Positions 16,576 to 23,674 of a DNA stretch of 47,967 nt are shown piece by piece. The notes under the pieces are model-generated. The model was not told the origin of the DNA. It saw nothing but the letters and a program-made list of their open reading frames with translations, and made no database searches. The DNA lies in NCBI GenBank assembly GCA_030457025.1, contig JAKDSA010000018.1, forward strand, positions 1-47,967, written 5' to 3'. This DNA is from Brevibacterium sp. (GTDB taxonomy: Bacteria > Actinomycetota > Actinomycetes > Actinomycetales > Brevibacteriaceae). How positions within the stretch are numbered: the stretch's first letter is position 1; every line of letters starts with the position of its first letter. A program made the translations under genes and the position numbers.

Positions 16576-16857
16576 GTGATCAGATCGTTCGGCAGCAAGG
16601 ACGCTGAGCGCATCTGGCATGAGCAATACGTCAAGCTCGTCGACCGGACGGTGCAACGAGCGGCTCTGCGGAAGCTCGAGCTGCTCCACGCGGCGAAGAG
16701 CGTCGAGGAACTCCGGGTCCCACCTGGCAACCGCCTGGAGCGTCTGGTCGGCGATCGAGGCGGGCAGCACAGCATCCGCGTCAATGCGCAATGGCGTCTC
16801 TTCTTCGTTTGGAGAGAGGGAGGTGCGGACAACGTCGAACTCCTCGGATACCACTGA
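16576..16857 (+). CDS. higB: HigB-type mRNA interferase toxin (copy 2)
   Basis: This is the second HigB, 93 residues from GTG 16576 with the same IRSFGSKDAERIWHEQ start and HSIRVNAQWRLFFVWREG C-terminal strand as copy 1. Differences from copy 1 are spread over the protein (for example R21L, C76F, D91G). The frame also opens at GTG 16558, which would add six residues (MRPAGV) absent from copy 1, so 16576 is preferred. The region between palindrome and start has diverged: the TTATAC hexamer of copy 1 is not conserved, so promoter strength may differ. It overlaps higA-2. Confidence 0.9.
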   Translation: MIRSFGSKDAERIWHEQYVKLVDRTVQRAALRKLELLHAAKSVEELRVPPGNRLERLVGDRGGQHSIRVNAQWRLFFVWREGGADNVELLGYH

Positions 16858-17152
16858 GGCCGACCTGATCGAGCCGATCCACCCGGGAGAGATCCTGATG
16901 GAGGATTTCATCGAGGGCTTCGGGATCACGCAGAACAAGCTGGCTGTGTCGATCGGGGTGCCGCCGCGTCGGATCAACGAGATCGTGCAGGGTAAGCGGG
17001 GAATCACGGCTGACACTGCGATCCGTCTGGCGCGATACTTCGGGATGTCCGAGGAGTTCTGGATGAACCTGCAGTCGAACTACGAGCTGCGGCTCGAGCG
17101 GCGCGCTCTGCGGGACAAGCTTGCGGGGATCACACCGTTGGAGGTTGCATGA
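16823..17152 (+). CDS. higA: HigA antitoxin, XRE family (copy 2)
   Basis: The HTH core and the LQSNYELRLERR and GITPLEVA tail are nearly identical to copy 1. The start is unusual: at the codon matching the ATG of copy 1 this copy has ACG (16835-16837). The best remaining start is GTG 16823, five bases after GGAGAGA, which adds four residues (VRTT). Initiation at ACG or reinitiation from higB-2 is also possible. The gene overlaps higB-2 by 35 bp from this start and its stop overlaps the ATG of the broken kinase gene (ATGA), the same coupling as with the NUDIX gene in module 1. Confidence 0.85.
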   Translation: MRTTSNSSDTTEADLIEPIHPGEILMEDFIEGFGITQNKLAVSIGVPPRRINEIVQGKRGITADTAIRLARYFGMSEEFWMNLQSNYELRLERRALRDKLAGITPLEVA

Positions 17153-17313
17153 CAGGGCATCTCATCGTGATCTCCGGTCTTCCCTGAGTCGGAAGGCAAG
17201 CGTTGCTGAGATCGCCTCCGCGCGCACAGGCCCGGTACATCTGTCCATCGATGCCGTCGAGGAGTCAATTTCCGCTTGTGGCTTGCCGCTGGGACGGCAA
17301 GTTGGCGTCGCCG
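17149..17313 (+). pseudogene. Broken P-loop kinase-like gene after higA-2
   Basis: The ATG overlaps the higA-2 stop and the frame reads MTGHLIVISGLP, the start of a P-loop kinase of the GxPGVGKT type. The glycine codon expected next is TGA (17185-17187). Two codons on, one A is missing from the expected GGAAAGGCA, shifting the frame. The shifted frame then continues with KASVAEIASARTGPVHLSIDAVEESI and ends near 17313 where the third higA fragment begins. So the gene has a nonsense codon, a frameshift and a 3' deletion. It occupies the position of the NUDIX gene in module 1. Confidence 0.7.
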
Positions 17314-17314
17314 C

Positions 17315-17398
17315 CTGCAGGTGCACTACGAATTGGAGCTTGCGGAGAATCGTGTAGCCGAGCAGATCGCTGCGATTACGCCGTTGAAGATCGCGTGA
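17315..17398 (+). pseudogene. 3' fragment of a third higA
   Basis: Twenty-eight codons ending in TGA read LQVHYELELAENRVAEQI and then AAITPLKIA. They align with the HigA C-terminus of copies 1 and 2 (LQSNYELRLERRALRDKL, then AGITPLHVA) but only at about half the residues, so this is the tail of a different HigA, not a recent copy. No HTH remains. The sequence just before it (GTASWRRR in frame) may be the last trace of the preceding helix. Confidence 0.7.
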
Positions 17399-17440
17399 GG
17401 ATACGAAAGCTGGGTCTGGGTGACGCTCAGGCCCTGCAGC

Positions 17441-17446
17441 TATAGT
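17441..17446 (+). promoter_or_regulatory. Possible promoter of the esterase gene
   Basis: TATAGT with GTGACG 15 bases upstream lies about 90 bp before the esterase start at 17534. The -35 spacing is short, so this is tentative. Confidence 0.35.
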
Positions 17447-17533
17447 GACCTCTGGCGTCAGCATATGATCACAACGATGAGATCTGATGTAGGTGGAATG
17501 TCAACCTGGAAGATCGAAAGTTGAGGACCGAAG

Positions 17534-18763
17534 ATGACCGAGAGCACGAGTTCGTTACAGCACTCGAAACTCGGGGGCGTTTCGAAGGTATTCCGGGTAG
17601 TGATGCTCGTCCTCGCGCTCATGCTGGGCGTGATTGCCGCGATCTTCGGACTCGCATCGCTTATTCCCGGGCTTGGGCCGCTCAGCACGGTCGCGGCTCG
17701 GTTGGCGCCCACCATGGCACCGATCGTGGCTCTGGCGGGCCTGATCGTGCTCGTCGTTGGAATCGTCGCTGTGCGCAGGGGGCATCGGCGCACCGGTGCA
17801 GTCGCAACAGTGCTCGGCGGGATCGGCGCGGTCGCGAACATCGCGGTCGTCATAGTTCTCGTCGGCGCCATCACGTCGGCCGGCGGCTCGGTCAACATAT
17901 TTGCCGCGACGTTCGGGCTGTCCGCAATGGACGCGGCGACGCCCGACCGCCACGAAGTCTACGATAAAACCAGCTCGGGGGACGACCTCTCCCTGTCGAT
18001 CTACGAGCCGAGGGGTGCGAATGGCTCGGCACCGACGATCATGGTTGTCCACGGTGGCGGCTGGATCGCGGGCGAACCCAACGCAACGAGCTCAGAGCTT
18101 CGCACCCTCGCTGACCACGGCTACTTGGTTGTGTCGGTCGAGTACGAACTTGCCACCCGGGATAACGCGACCTGGCAGAGTGCGCCCGCGCAGGTGGCGT
18201 GTGCGGCGACCTGGATTCAGGTCCACGCCGGCTCACTCGGTGCAGATATGGATCGTCTCGCGTTCTGGGGTGAGAGCTCCGGCGGCAACTTGGTCGCCAA
18301 CACCGCCGGTGCCGCAGCGGAAGGCAGCGCCGAGTCGTCGTGTGGTGGGAAAGTTCCCGTTCCGGCTGCGGTCGTCGCCGACTATCCCGCGTTCGATGTG
18401 ACGGGTCTCTACGAGAGCGCCCCTGCGGGCCCGGGCGCGGGCACAGGGTCGCGCATCTTTGCGACTAGCTACACAGGCGGCACGCCCGAGGAATTCCCGA
18501 AGCGTTGCGCCGCAGTGAACTCCGCCACGCACCTCATTGCTGCCGCTCCGCCGACGCTCATGATGACCGCGATGCGTGATGACGTCATCATGCCCGCTGA
18601 CCAGCTCGCCTGGGCCGATGCGGCCCGAGACCGTGGAGTCGACGTCCAGACGGTGCAGGTTCCACTCGCGAACCACGCCTACACGCAGAAAGCGAAGAAC
18701 TCCCTCGGCAGCCAGGGACACCTCAGCATCGCAGAGGCCTACTTATCCGAACGACTTCGATAA
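17534..18763 (+). CDS. Membrane-anchored alpha/beta hydrolase (esterase)
   Basis: The 409-residue product starts with three to four membrane helices (residues 20-47, 60-78 and 87-112) and continues with an extracytoplasmic alpha/beta hydrolase domain from about residue 140. That domain has the oxyanion motif VVHGGGWIAG, the nucleophile elbow GESSGGN, a C-terminal Asp in TAMRDDVIMP and a His in LANHAYTQ, so the catalytic set of the hormone-sensitive-lipase/BD-FAE type looks complete. The substrate is unknown. GAGGAC precedes the ATG at a good distance. It is the first intact gene after the toxin-antitoxin array and has no operon partner. Confidence 0.88.
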   Translation: MTESTSSLQHSKLGGVSKVFRVVMLVLALMLGVIAAIFGLASLIPGLGPLSTVAARLAPTMAPIVALAGLIVLVVGIVAVRRGHRRTGAVATVLGGIGAVANIAVVIVLVGAITSAGGSVNIFAATFGLSAMDAATPDRHEVYDKTSSGDDLSLSIYEPRGANGSAPTIMVVHGGGWIAGEPNATSSELRTLADHGYLVVSVEYELATRDNATWQSAPAQVACAATWIQVHAGSLGADMDRLAFWGESSGGNLVANTAGAAAEGSAESSCGGKVPVPAAVVADYPAFDVTGLYESAPAGPGAGTGSRIFATSYTGGTPEEFPKRCAAVNSATHLIAAAPPTLMMTAMRDDVIMPADQLAWADAARDRGVDVQTVQVPLANHAYTQKAKNSLGSQGHLSIAEAYLSERLR

Positions 18764-18927
18764 CGGAGCATGCCGAGGTTGGGCGCCATCGCGGCGAGAC
18801 CGTCGCCTTCAGCGATCTGGCAGCCTCACACCACTGCGCGATGGGCAGGGTAAGGAAGGCGCTCCTTCTGCAGGTGGTGTACGTGAGTTGCCTCTCTCGC
18901 GCTCAAGGAGCGGTCAGAGACCCTGAC

Positions 18928-19668
18928 TCAGGAGAGCCCGCCGTTGGCGAAGATCGTCTGGCCATTGATCCAGCGGGCGGGTCCAGCGAGATTCGCCACC
19001 GTCTCCGCGATGTCTTCAGGTTGTCCGAGGCGCTCCAGGGGAGCAGCATTCGAAAGGCTTTGGACAGTCTGCTCGTCCTTGCCATCGAGGAACAACGGGG
19101 TGGCGGTCGGCCCAGGAGCGACAGTGTTGACGGTGATGTTCTTGCCCCGCAGTTCGCGGGCCAGGATCAGGGTCATTCCCTCCACCGCTGCCTTGCTGGC
19201 GACGTAGGGGCCATAACTGGGGAATTGGGTGCGAGTGACCGTGGTCGAGAAGTTGATGATCGCACCCCCGGAGCGGACGCGGCGAGCCGCTTGCTGGGAG
19301 ATCACGAAGGTACCGCGAACATTGGTGCGGATGACCCGATCGAAGTCGTCGAGGTCGTAGTTGGCAATCGGTGCCAGAATCATGATGCCGGCTGTGTTCA
19401 CGACGACGTCGATCCCGCCGAACTTCTGCTCGACTTCGTCGAATAGTTTCTGCATAGCAGTCTCATCGGCGATGTCTCCGCGAACGGCGATCGCGCTGCC
19501 TCCGACCGCGGTGATCTCCTTGACTAAGGCATCGGCCTTGTCCTGATTGCCGGCGTAGTGCACGGCAATGCTGTACCCTTCGGAGGCGAGCTTTTGGACG
19601 ACTGCCGTTCCAATACCGCCGGAAGCGCCGGTGACGAGGGCGACGCGGGGAGTCTTCTGGGTGGTCAT
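18928..19668 (-). CDS. SDR family oxidoreductase
   Basis: A classical short-chain dehydrogenase/reductase of 246 residues: the NAD(P) motif TGASGGIG at about residue 14, NTAG in place of the common NNAG, a serine in the INFSTTVTRTQF strand, the catalytic YVASK and the GPTATPLF and INGQTIFANGG segments. The C-terminus is typical of 3-oxoacyl-ACP-reductase-like enzymes, but substrate cannot be assigned. AAGGAG lies nine bases before the ATG used; a second ATG two codons upstream is too close to it. The TetR gene lies immediately upstream on the same strand (93-bp gap), so the pair may be a regulator and its target. Confidence 0.92.
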   Translation of the reverse strand: MTTQKTPRVALVTGASGGIGTAVVQKLASEGYSIAVHYAGNQDKADALVKEITAVGGSAIAVRGDIADETAMQKLFDEVEQKFGGIDVVVNTAGIMILAPIANYDLDDFDRVIRTNVRGTFVISQQAARRVRSGGAIINFSTTVTRTQFPSYGPYVASKAAVEGMTLILARELRGKNITVNTVAPGPTATPLFLDGKDEQTVQSLSNAAPLERLGQPEDIAETVANLAGPARWINGQTIFANGGLS

Positions 19669-19761
19669 GATCATTATCTCCTTGAAGGTGATTGAATGCG
19701 ATCGTCTATACGGTCGCGGCCGCGCTTCAGTTGATCCTGCGCGGACACTCCTTGCAGCGTG

Positions 19762-20439
19762 TCAGTCGGTTTGAATGCGAGTCAGCCATTCGGCGAGCAG
19801 GCCGGACTCTGCAGGAGTGAACGCGGTCGAGCTCGCGAGCCCCGTTTTCAGCGTGACGGCAGCAATGTCCATGGCGTCGCTGACCGACGAGGTCCCAATG
19901 TCAGATGCCACGCTGTTCAGCGTCGTCTCGCGCACTACCGCTGACAGCGATGGGTCGGAGAACTGCGACGGGCGCAAGATCAAGGAGAGTGCGATCCCGC
20001 TATTTGCTGCCATGACTATCCTGGCTGCCTTGGCGGGACTCATGCGCAATCTGCCCTGCGCTGCGAGTCTTTCGAGGATGGCCTGTAAGAGGTTCATCGC
20101 TTCCTCTGCGGCGTCGGGGGGAGAAGACAGTGTGGTTGCAAAGACCAGGCGATAGGCATGAGGGTGTGCTAGCGCGAAAGCCGTGTGGTTATCCCATCCG
20201 TCACGCACATCCTGCAGGGGATCGGCTGATGGAACTGCGGTTCGCTTGGAGTCGAGGTATTCACCCCAGACGTAGTCAGCGACTGCCGCCAAGAGACCTT
20301 CCTTGTCGCCGAAGATCCGGTACATGACGGGCTGGCCGACACCGGCCGCTTCGCATATGGAGCGCGTCGACACATTGCCGTTCGGCGATGCAGCAAGGAG
20401 CTCGGCGGCGCGCTGGATTATCAATGAACTCGTTGACAT
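19762..20439 (-). CDS. TetR family transcriptional regulator
   Basis: The 225-residue product has an N-terminal TetR helix-turn-helix (IIQRAAELLAA, then VSTRSICEAAGVGQPVMYRIFGDKEGLLAAV) and an alpha-helical ligand domain with an ALAHPHAYRLVFATTL segment and a WLTRIQTD end. It precedes the SDR gene on the same strand and probably controls it, with the inducer unknown. The ATG at 20439 follows a TTATCG-GTTGATTA stretch with no Shine-Dalgarno sequence. Confidence 0.9.
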   Translation of the reverse strand: MSTSSLIIQRAAELLAASPNGNVSTRSICEAAGVGQPVMYRIFGDKEGLLAAVADYVWGEYLDSKRTAVPSADPLQDVRDGWDNHTAFALAHPHAYRLVFATTLSSPPDAAEEAMNLLQAILERLAAQGRLRMSPAKAARIVMAANSGIALSLILRPSQFSDPSLSAVVRETTLNSVASDIGTSSVSDAMDIAAVTLKTGLASSTAFTPAESGLLAEWLTRIQTD

Positions 20440-20707
20440 GTAATCAACGATAACAGGTCGATGGGTATCAACACTAGAGGCAGTAGCGTATCTTCGCTAT
20501 GAAGGAGGGGCGGTAGTGTGTCAAGGCATCCGGGATTGCTCGACAAAGTGTTCTCTGGCGGCTTGCAAGTCTCTGGTCCGAAGTTCTTCCCATGGCGTGA
20601 CACCATTTCGCGGTCATCTGCCGTGAGTCTCGTCGCTTCGTTGATTGAACCCGCACAACTCACCACGATTGTTCGTAGGATTCTTCATCGTGAGGAGACG
20701 AGCTTTC

Positions 20708-21101
20708 GTGACCGATGATTGTGCAGTGGACCTCACCGAGCCGGCGGCCCCGACGCTGCTTGACGGATATGCCGCGATGATGCCCTGGATCATCGCGGCG
20801 GACACTGCGGCATTCCTGGCCTTCGCCGAGAAAGCGTTCGGTGCTGAGGGAACTGTCCGTGTCCTGAACGACGACGGTTCGATCGCGCCATCGCCGCGGG
20901 TACCACCCCGATCTCAGACGTCACATACCTGTTCTGGGGGATGAGCTCGGCCGCGTGCGCGAGCCGTTCGGGAACATCCGGCGGCTGCAGAGCCGTGTCA
21001 CCGATGTCGAAGCCGACGATCTCGCCGCGAGCGCTGCCGACCCGGCGAATCTTGTTGCGATGAAGTACGTCCAAGACTCGCTCGCGGAAGCGCTTCGGTG
21101 A
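20708..21101 (+). pseudogene. Decayed PhnB-like VOC protein
   Basis: From GTG 20708 (GAGGAG ten bases upstream) the frame encodes a PhnB-type start: DGYAAMMPWIIAADTAAFLAFAEKAFGAEGTVRVLNDDGSI. The middle of the domain is missing at about 20885, and the sequence resumes in another frame with AIAAGTTPISDVTYLFWG. A further single-base loss in the run of five G at 20936-20940 shifts the frame again into DELGRVREPFGNIRRLQSRVTDVEADDLA and an end at 21101. With an internal deletion plus a frameshift the gene cannot be functional. The G-run shift alone could be a sequencing error; the deletion could not. Confidence 0.75.
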
Positions 21102-21211
21102 GTCACCAGTCTTCCCAATTCGCGAGTGGTCTAGGCTCAAGTGACATCATGAGATTGCGAACTCTGGTCCGGTGAAGATTCGCTTCAACCGTCAGACGTG
21201 AATGTCAGAAC

Positions 21212-21637
21212 TCATCTCTCCAGCTTCTCATCACGGCCTTCGCTGGTGAAGCGGGTCTGGGCTGCTTCGCTGGTCGGCGTGAAGAAGTTGATCAGGTTGC
21301 CGTCGGGATCCCTGACGAGCAGTGAACGGTTGCCCCACGGCATGTCCGTCGGTTCTTTGACGAACACCTGGATAACACCGTGCAGCTCACGGTAGGTGGC
21401 ATCGACGTCGTCAACGAGGAAGTCCAGGGCCACGGTGTGATTAGCACGAGCTTCGGCGATACTGTCTCCGAACAGGGGCACCGTCGCCGTGCTGGCGATG
21501 GCAAGTGTGCCGGATGGCGTGCGGATCTCGGCGAACATCGGGTGGAGCCGTACTGCGGTGAGTCCCGTGGCTGCTTCGTAGAACGCGACGAACCCATCGA
21601 CGTCGTCGGTGAACATGCGGGTGGCTGCCAGTTGCAT
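21212..21637 (-). CDS. VOC family protein (glyoxalase/bleomycin-resistance fold)
   Basis: The 141-residue product is a single VOC domain made of two beta-alpha-beta-beta-beta halves: MQLAATRMFTDDVDGFVAFYEAATGL at the start and LDFLVDDVDATYREL, then LLVRDPDGNLINFFTP at the end of the second half, where metal or substrate ligands usually lie. VOC proteins include glyoxalases, dioxygenases and antibiotic-binding proteins; substrate cannot be told. It is divergent from the WYL regulator with about 107 bp between starts, so it is a plausible target of it. Confidence 0.88.
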   Translation of the reverse strand: MQLAATRMFTDDVDGFVAFYEAATGLTAVRLHPMFAEIRTPSGTLAIASTATVPLFGDSIAEARANHTVALDFLVDDVDATYRELHGVIQVFVKEPTDMPWGNRSLLVRDPDGNLINFFTPTSEAAQTRFTSEGRDEKLER

Positions 21638-21744
21638 TTCTGTCTCCTTAGGTTGTGACTGTGGCCCTGGAATCTGGACTCGACCGTCACGCTACTGGCA
21701 ATACCGGGCGCAACCTGCCCGGTATCTGAGAGATGATGGGTGTC

Positions 21745-22746
21745 ATGGCCGATACAACCGCGCGAGCACTGGAGCTGCTCGAGATGCTGCAGTCCGCGCA
21801 GCTGCGCACTGTCACCGAGTTGGCGGATCGACTTGACGTCGACGAGCGCACCGTGCGACGAGATGTGGCACGGCTGGCCGATTTGGGCGTACCTGTCGAA
21901 TCATTGCGGGGACGCTACGGTGGCTATCGACTAGCTCCAGGCCAGCGCGTCCTTCCGATCATGTTCAGCGCTGAGGAAGTCGTTGCGGTGTTTCTCGGGC
22001 TTTCCCGTGAACAGGCGGCCTCCCGTGAACCGGGGATTGTCGAGCAGACGGCCCTGTCTAAGATCAGGCGAGCGATGCCGTCGGCTGAGGCGAAGCGGAT
22101 TGACGCTGTGCTGGCAACGATGACGAGTACGTTTGGTCCCACTAGCGATGGCGTCGACCCTGCCGTGATGCTGAGCCTGGCTGAGGCCGTGAATCGTCGC
22201 TGTGTTATCGATCTGCGCTATCTCAACGGCAAGGGACTTTCGTCGAGGCGAACGATCCACCCCTATGGTCTAGCCGCACACTCGAACAAGTGGTACCTCG
22301 TCGCGTTCGACATCGACAGACAGGAGGAGCGAACGTTCCGAGCTGACCGCATTCGGACAGCTCGGTCGATACCCGGAACTTTCACGCCCTCGGAACAGCT
22401 TGATATGAGGAGCCACCTCATTGACCTCTTCGCCGAGGCGGACTATCGGTGGCAGGTCGTGCTGCACATCCAGGCGACTGAATATCACATCCGGCCACAT
22501 CTGCCGGCCAGCATTGCCCGACTCGAAAAGTTGGACAGTGGGATGGAAAGAGCGGACGAAGGCGATTCGCTTTGGCATCGGGCAGAGATTCACGCCGAGA
22601 GCCTCGATTGGCTTCCACCCGTCATTGCGGCTCTGGACTGCGAGGTGGTGATCGAGAGCCCCGCCGAGCTTCGAAACCGGCTGCGATGTGCTGCGAAGCG
22701 ACTGCTTCACGCAGCCAGTGACGGCGAAGACTCAACCAGACCGTGA
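21745..22746 (+). CDS. WYL-domain transcriptional regulator
   Basis: The 333-residue product has an N-terminal winged HTH of the YafY/DeoR-like type (ALELLEMLQSAQLRTVTELADRLDVDERTVRRDVARLADLG) and a WYL domain with PYGLAAHSNKWYLVAFD, where ligand binding is expected, followed by a C-terminal WCX-type extension (WQVVLHIQATEYHIRPHL). WYL regulators sense nucleic-acid or small ligands in stress and defence loci. I use ATG 21745; ATG 21733 is four codons upstream. The stop overlaps the start region of the hydrolase-fold gene (GTGATG), so the two are cotranslated. Confidence 0.9.
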   Translation: MADTTARALELLEMLQSAQLRTVTELADRLDVDERTVRRDVARLADLGVPVESLRGRYGGYRLAPGQRVLPIMFSAEEVVAVFLGLSREQAASREPGIVEQTALSKIRRAMPSAEAKRIDAVLATMTSTFGPTSDGVDPAVMLSLAEAVNRRCVIDLRYLNGKGLSSRRTIHPYGLAAHSNKWYLVAFDIDRQEERTFRADRIRTARSIPGTFTPSEQLDMRSHLIDLFAEADYRWQVVLHIQATEYHIRPHLPASIARLEKLDSGMERADEGDSLWHRAEIHAESLDWLPPVIAALDCEVVIESPAELRNRLRCAAKRLLHAASDGEDSTRP

Positions 22747-22760
22747 TGCTATCGTGCAAT

Positions 22761-23600
22761 ATGGCCTCGATAAGAGTGAACGGCGTCGACCTCGGTGTGG
22801 AGAGTTTCGGTCGCGATGAGGATCCGCTCGTGCTGCTCGTGGGTGGAGCCACGATGCTGTCGTGGCCCGATTCGCTCTGCCAACGGTTGGCAACGGCCGG
22901 GAGGAGAGTCGTCCGCTACGACCTCCGTGACTCCGGGGAATCGACCACACGAGACCCCGAGAACCCGACTTACGAACTGCGCGACCTCGCCGAGGATGCG
23001 GCAGCTCTCGTCTCAGCGCTCGGTGCCCAGACGGCCCACCTCGGCGGTATTGGGGTCGGAGGTATGGTCGCTCAGGTCGCTGCGCTCGACCACCCCCACT
23101 CGATCTCAGCACTGACGCTGATGAGTACGCGACCCGTTGCACCCGGCCCGCCCGACGATGATCTGCCGGACCACGATCACAGCGCCATGGCGAGTCTGTT
23201 CTCACGCCCGACGCCGGACTGGACCGACCGTCGAGCCGTGGCCGACTATGCCGCTGACGGAGCCAGACTGCTTCGCAACGATCCCGAGCAAGCACGTGCG
23301 ATCGCCGGACGAATCTGGGACCGAACCCCCACCCAGGAGACCTCCGTTCACGAAGCGAATCAGCTGGGCATGGTCTTCTCCCGGCTCAATTGTTCACCGC
23401 GCTGGCGAGAGCGTCTGGGCGATCTGCACATACCGACTCTGATCGTCCATGGGGGAGCGGACCTCTTCTTTCCCGCCGGCAATGGTCGAGCCCTCGCTGC
23501 AGCGATCCCCGGCGCACATCTGCTGATCGTCGACGAGATGGGAACACTGCTGCCGGAGGGCGCGACCGATGAGGTCGCCACGGCAATGCTCGCTCTCTGA
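22761..23600 (+). CDS. Alpha/beta hydrolase-fold protein lacking catalytic Ser and His
   Basis: The 279-residue product has the full alpha/beta hydrolase fold in the style of RdmC-like esterases: SIRVNGVDLGVE, RRVVRYDLRDSGEST, the HPHSISALTLMST strand and HGGADLFFPAGNGRALAAAIPGA. At the nucleophile elbow, where relatives read HLVGASMGG, this protein reads HLGGIGVGG, with Gly (codon GGG) for the Ser. Near the C-terminus, where MGHDLP carries the catalytic His, it reads MGTLLP. The acidic residue is kept. It is therefore unlikely to be a classical hydrolase and may be a binding protein or a cofactorless enzyme. An upstream start at GTG 22743 overlapping the WYL stop is possible. Confidence 0.85.
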   Translation: MASIRVNGVDLGVESFGRDEDPLVLLVGGATMLSWPDSLCQRLATAGRRVVRYDLRDSGESTTRDPENPTYELRDLAEDAAALVSALGAQTAHLGGIGVGGMVAQVAALDHPHSISALTLMSTRPVAPGPPDDDLPDHDHSAMASLFSRPTPDWTDRRAVADYAADGARLLRNDPEQARAIAGRIWDRTPTQETSVHEANQLGMVFSRLNCSPRWRERLGDLHIPTLIVHGGADLFFPAGNGRALAAAIPGAHLLIVDEMGTLLPEGATDEVATAMLAL

Positions 23601-23609
23601 GGCTCCATG

Positions 23610-23654
23610 CGTTGATCGCCACAGCGCTGACCACCGCAGCGCTGACCGCCGCAG
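23610..23654. repeat. Three tandem 15-bp repeats between convergent genes
   Basis: CGTTGATCGCCACAG, CGCTGACCACCGCAG and CGCTGACCGCCGCAG follow one another without gaps. They lie in the 74-bp gap between the hydrolase-fold gene and the dehydrogenase gene. No function is evident. Confidence 0.7.
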
Positions 23655-23674
23655 AGCAGCAGCACGGACTCAGC

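Noticed and set aside
15400..17398. Region after ychF as a prophage or integrative element
   Set aside because: No integrase, phage structural gene or tRNA attachment site is present. The direct repeat is coding sequence of ychF plus an operator, which fits stacked modules better than att sites, although insertion by recombination is not excluded.
23610..23654. Short tandem repeats as a possible CRISPR array
   Set aside because: Three adjacent imperfect 15-mers without spacers are not a CRISPR array. No other regularly spaced repeats were found in the window.
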